Below, one piece after another: positions 20,525-21,380 of a stretch of DNA of 21,380 bases. A model generated the notes under the pieces. That model was not told where the DNA came from. It saw nothing but the letters and a program-made list of their open reading frames with translations, and ran no database searches. The DNA is taken from contig JAGHBF010000123.1 of NCBI GenBank assembly GCA_021161165.1, positions 1-21,380 of the forward strand. Direction: 5' to 3'. The position numbers were made by a program, and so were the translations under genes. Source of the DNA: Candidatus Aminicenantota bacterium. GTDB taxonomy: Bacteria; Acidobacteriota; Aminicenantia; S016-38. The first letter of the stretch is position 1. The number at the start of each line of letters is the position of its first letter.

Positions 20525-21380
20525 TTTTCCTCCGAGCTTCAATCAGTTCAATAGTATTTCTATTCATTTTCCTTATCCTGAAGTGCCATCCAGCGTACTG
20601 GAAATTTTCCCCTTCCCTGGGAACCCTTTCAAGCAGGGTAAAAACAAAACCTGCAAAGGTGGAATATCCTTCTCTTGGAAGGGATATGTTGAGCTCTTTT
20701 TCTACTTCTGAGATATCCGCATCTCCATCAATAAGATAGAGATTGTCTGAAATCTTTTCTACTTTTTTTTCCTTTCCCATAAGTTCATGTTCATCCCAGA
20801 TTTCGCCCATTACCTCCTCTATAATATCTTCCAGGGTGACAAGACCTCTAAGAGCACCAAATTCATCAACAACCAGGGCAAGGTGTATGCGTTTTCTTCT
20901 CATTACCTGAAAAGCTTCTGAAAGTTTCGCATATACAGGAAGAAAATTGGCCTCCCTTGCAAAATCCTTTGCCCTGAGATTCCTGTCGCTGGAAGTTCCC
21001 AGCACATCTTTTATATTTAATATTCCCGTTACCTGGTCCAGTCTTTTTTTGTAAATAGGGTATCTCGAATAGCGGTGCTTTTTAAAAACTTCCATAATTT
21101 CCTCAATAGTGGATTCTTCCTTTAAAGCCACGATTTTGACCCTGGGAACCATTATGTCACCAATTCTTTTTTCTTCCAGCAGAAAAAGGTTTTTCAGCAT
21201 TGAAAAATCTTTTTCGTCCGGCGTGTTGGTTAAAACGAGAGTCTTTATTTCCTCTCTTGTGGGTGAGGGAAAGATTACACCCCTTTTTAGTTTAAAGACC
21301 CTCATTATTCCCCTTATAATGAGGGTGAAACCAGCTGTAAAAGGTTTTAGTATTATATAAAAAAACTTAATAAAAGGATA
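20502..21380 (-). CDS. CNNM/CBS/CorC-HlyC family membrane protein, 5' end beyond the window
   Basis: The frame is open from the right edge: before the ATG at 21305 it continues upstream for another 25 codons (YPFIKFFYIILKPFTAGF and on), which look like the last membrane helix of a CNNM (DUF21) domain. So 21305 is probably an internal Met and the gene is partial. After the helix come TREEIKTLVLT, then two CBS domains (IGDIMVPR ... VTGILNIKDVL and EAFQVMRRKRIHLALVVDEF ... GLVTLEDIIEEVMGEIWDE). A CorC/HlyC domain follows (LYLIDGDADISEVEKELNISLP ... STFAGFVFTLLERVPREGE ... HFRIRKMNRNTIELIE). Relatives act in Mg2+/Co2+ homeostasis at the membrane; the CBS pair would bind adenine nucleotides. smpB starts inside its end. 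Confidence 0.88.
   Translation of the reverse strand, partial: YPFIKFFYIILKPFTAGFTLIIRGIMRVFKLKRGVIFPSPTREEIKTLVLTNTPDEKDFSMLKNLFLLEEKRIGDIMVPRVKIVALKEESTIEEIMEVFKKHRYSRYPIYKKRLDQVTGILNIKDVLGTSSDRNLRAKDFAREANFLPVYAKLSEAFQVMRRKRIHLALVVDEFGALRGLVTLEDIIEEVMGEIWDEHELMGKEKKVEKISDNLYLIDGDADISEVEKELNISLPREGYSTFAGFVFTLLERVPREGENFQYAGWHFRIRKMNRNTIELIEARRKNENSGNK
20529..20533 (-). promoter_or_regulatory. Shine-Dalgarno that sets the smpB start
   Basis: GGAGG on the minus strand, 4 nt before the ATG at 20524 and within the 3' end of the upstream gene. The same 4-5 nt spacing is seen for infB, the MBL gene, rocD and hfq, so it is normal here and favours this start over the TTG at 20542. Confidence 0.75.

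Overview
The window is compact, AT-rich bacterial DNA with Lys/Glu-rich proteins. It is mostly housekeeping sequence with a few accessory genes. The best lineage clue is the Hfq homologue at 17568-17858. Its N-terminal extension, AENFYYLKQM start and KHSI signature resemble Hfq proteins I associate with Acidobacteriota. The DUF507 pair and the nusA-infB-ylxP-rbfA-nrnA-truB order fit a deep-branching or thermophile-like bacterium. The placement is an inference. I see no tRNA, rRNA, CRISPR array, insertion sequence or other mobile element.

Layout. 1-63: a possible peptide start running off the left edge (weak). 89-1721 (+): ornithine aminotransferase (rocD), from a near-consensus promoter, and a hotdog thioesterase. 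1706-5128 (-): thiC, a metallo-beta-lactamase-fold hydrolase and an aldehyde dehydrogenase homologue that seems to lack its catalytic cysteine. 5244-6164 (+): a membrane-anchored M23 peptidase. 6135-7695 (-): a c-di-GMP pair, a membrane PilZ protein followed by a GAF-HD-GYP phosphodiesterase. 7764-15151 (+): the translation/transcription operon nusA-infB-ylxP-rbfA-nrnA-truB, continuing into a sodium:neurotransmitter-symporter-type transporter and an unlisted 31-codon MetS-like small subunit. 15190-15761 (+): two tandem DUF507 genes. 15780-17541 (-): a DppD/DppF-type ATPase pair without permeases. 17568-18733 (+): hfq and a pdxA-like gene. 18730-19959 (-): a secreted multidomain protein cut by an in-frame TAG. 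20072-21380 (-): smpB behind a CNNM/CBS/CorC protein whose membrane domain continues past the right edge.

How it works together. The central operon links transcription elongation (NusA), translation initiation (IF2), 30S maturation (RbfA), nanoRNA decay (NrnA) and tRNA pseudouridylation (TruB). SmpB (ribosome rescue) and Hfq (RNA chaperone) add to the RNA theme. The PilZ/HD-GYP pair is a compact c-di-GMP reader/eraser unit.

The most interesting signals are: (i) extended -10 elements ending 6-9 nt before the ATG at nusA, pilZ, the M23 gene and the first DUF507 gene, implying leaderless or nearly leaderless mRNAs, with nusA and pilZ apparently sharing a palindromic TTATAA -35 hexamer; (ii) the amber-interrupted secreted gene, where the TAG falls inside a conserved domain motif; (iii) the apparent ALDH pseudoenzyme; (iv) the tiny NSS-associated membrane peptide. 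Gene packing is tight: three convergent pairs overlap at their 3' ends and many start codons overlap the preceding stop.
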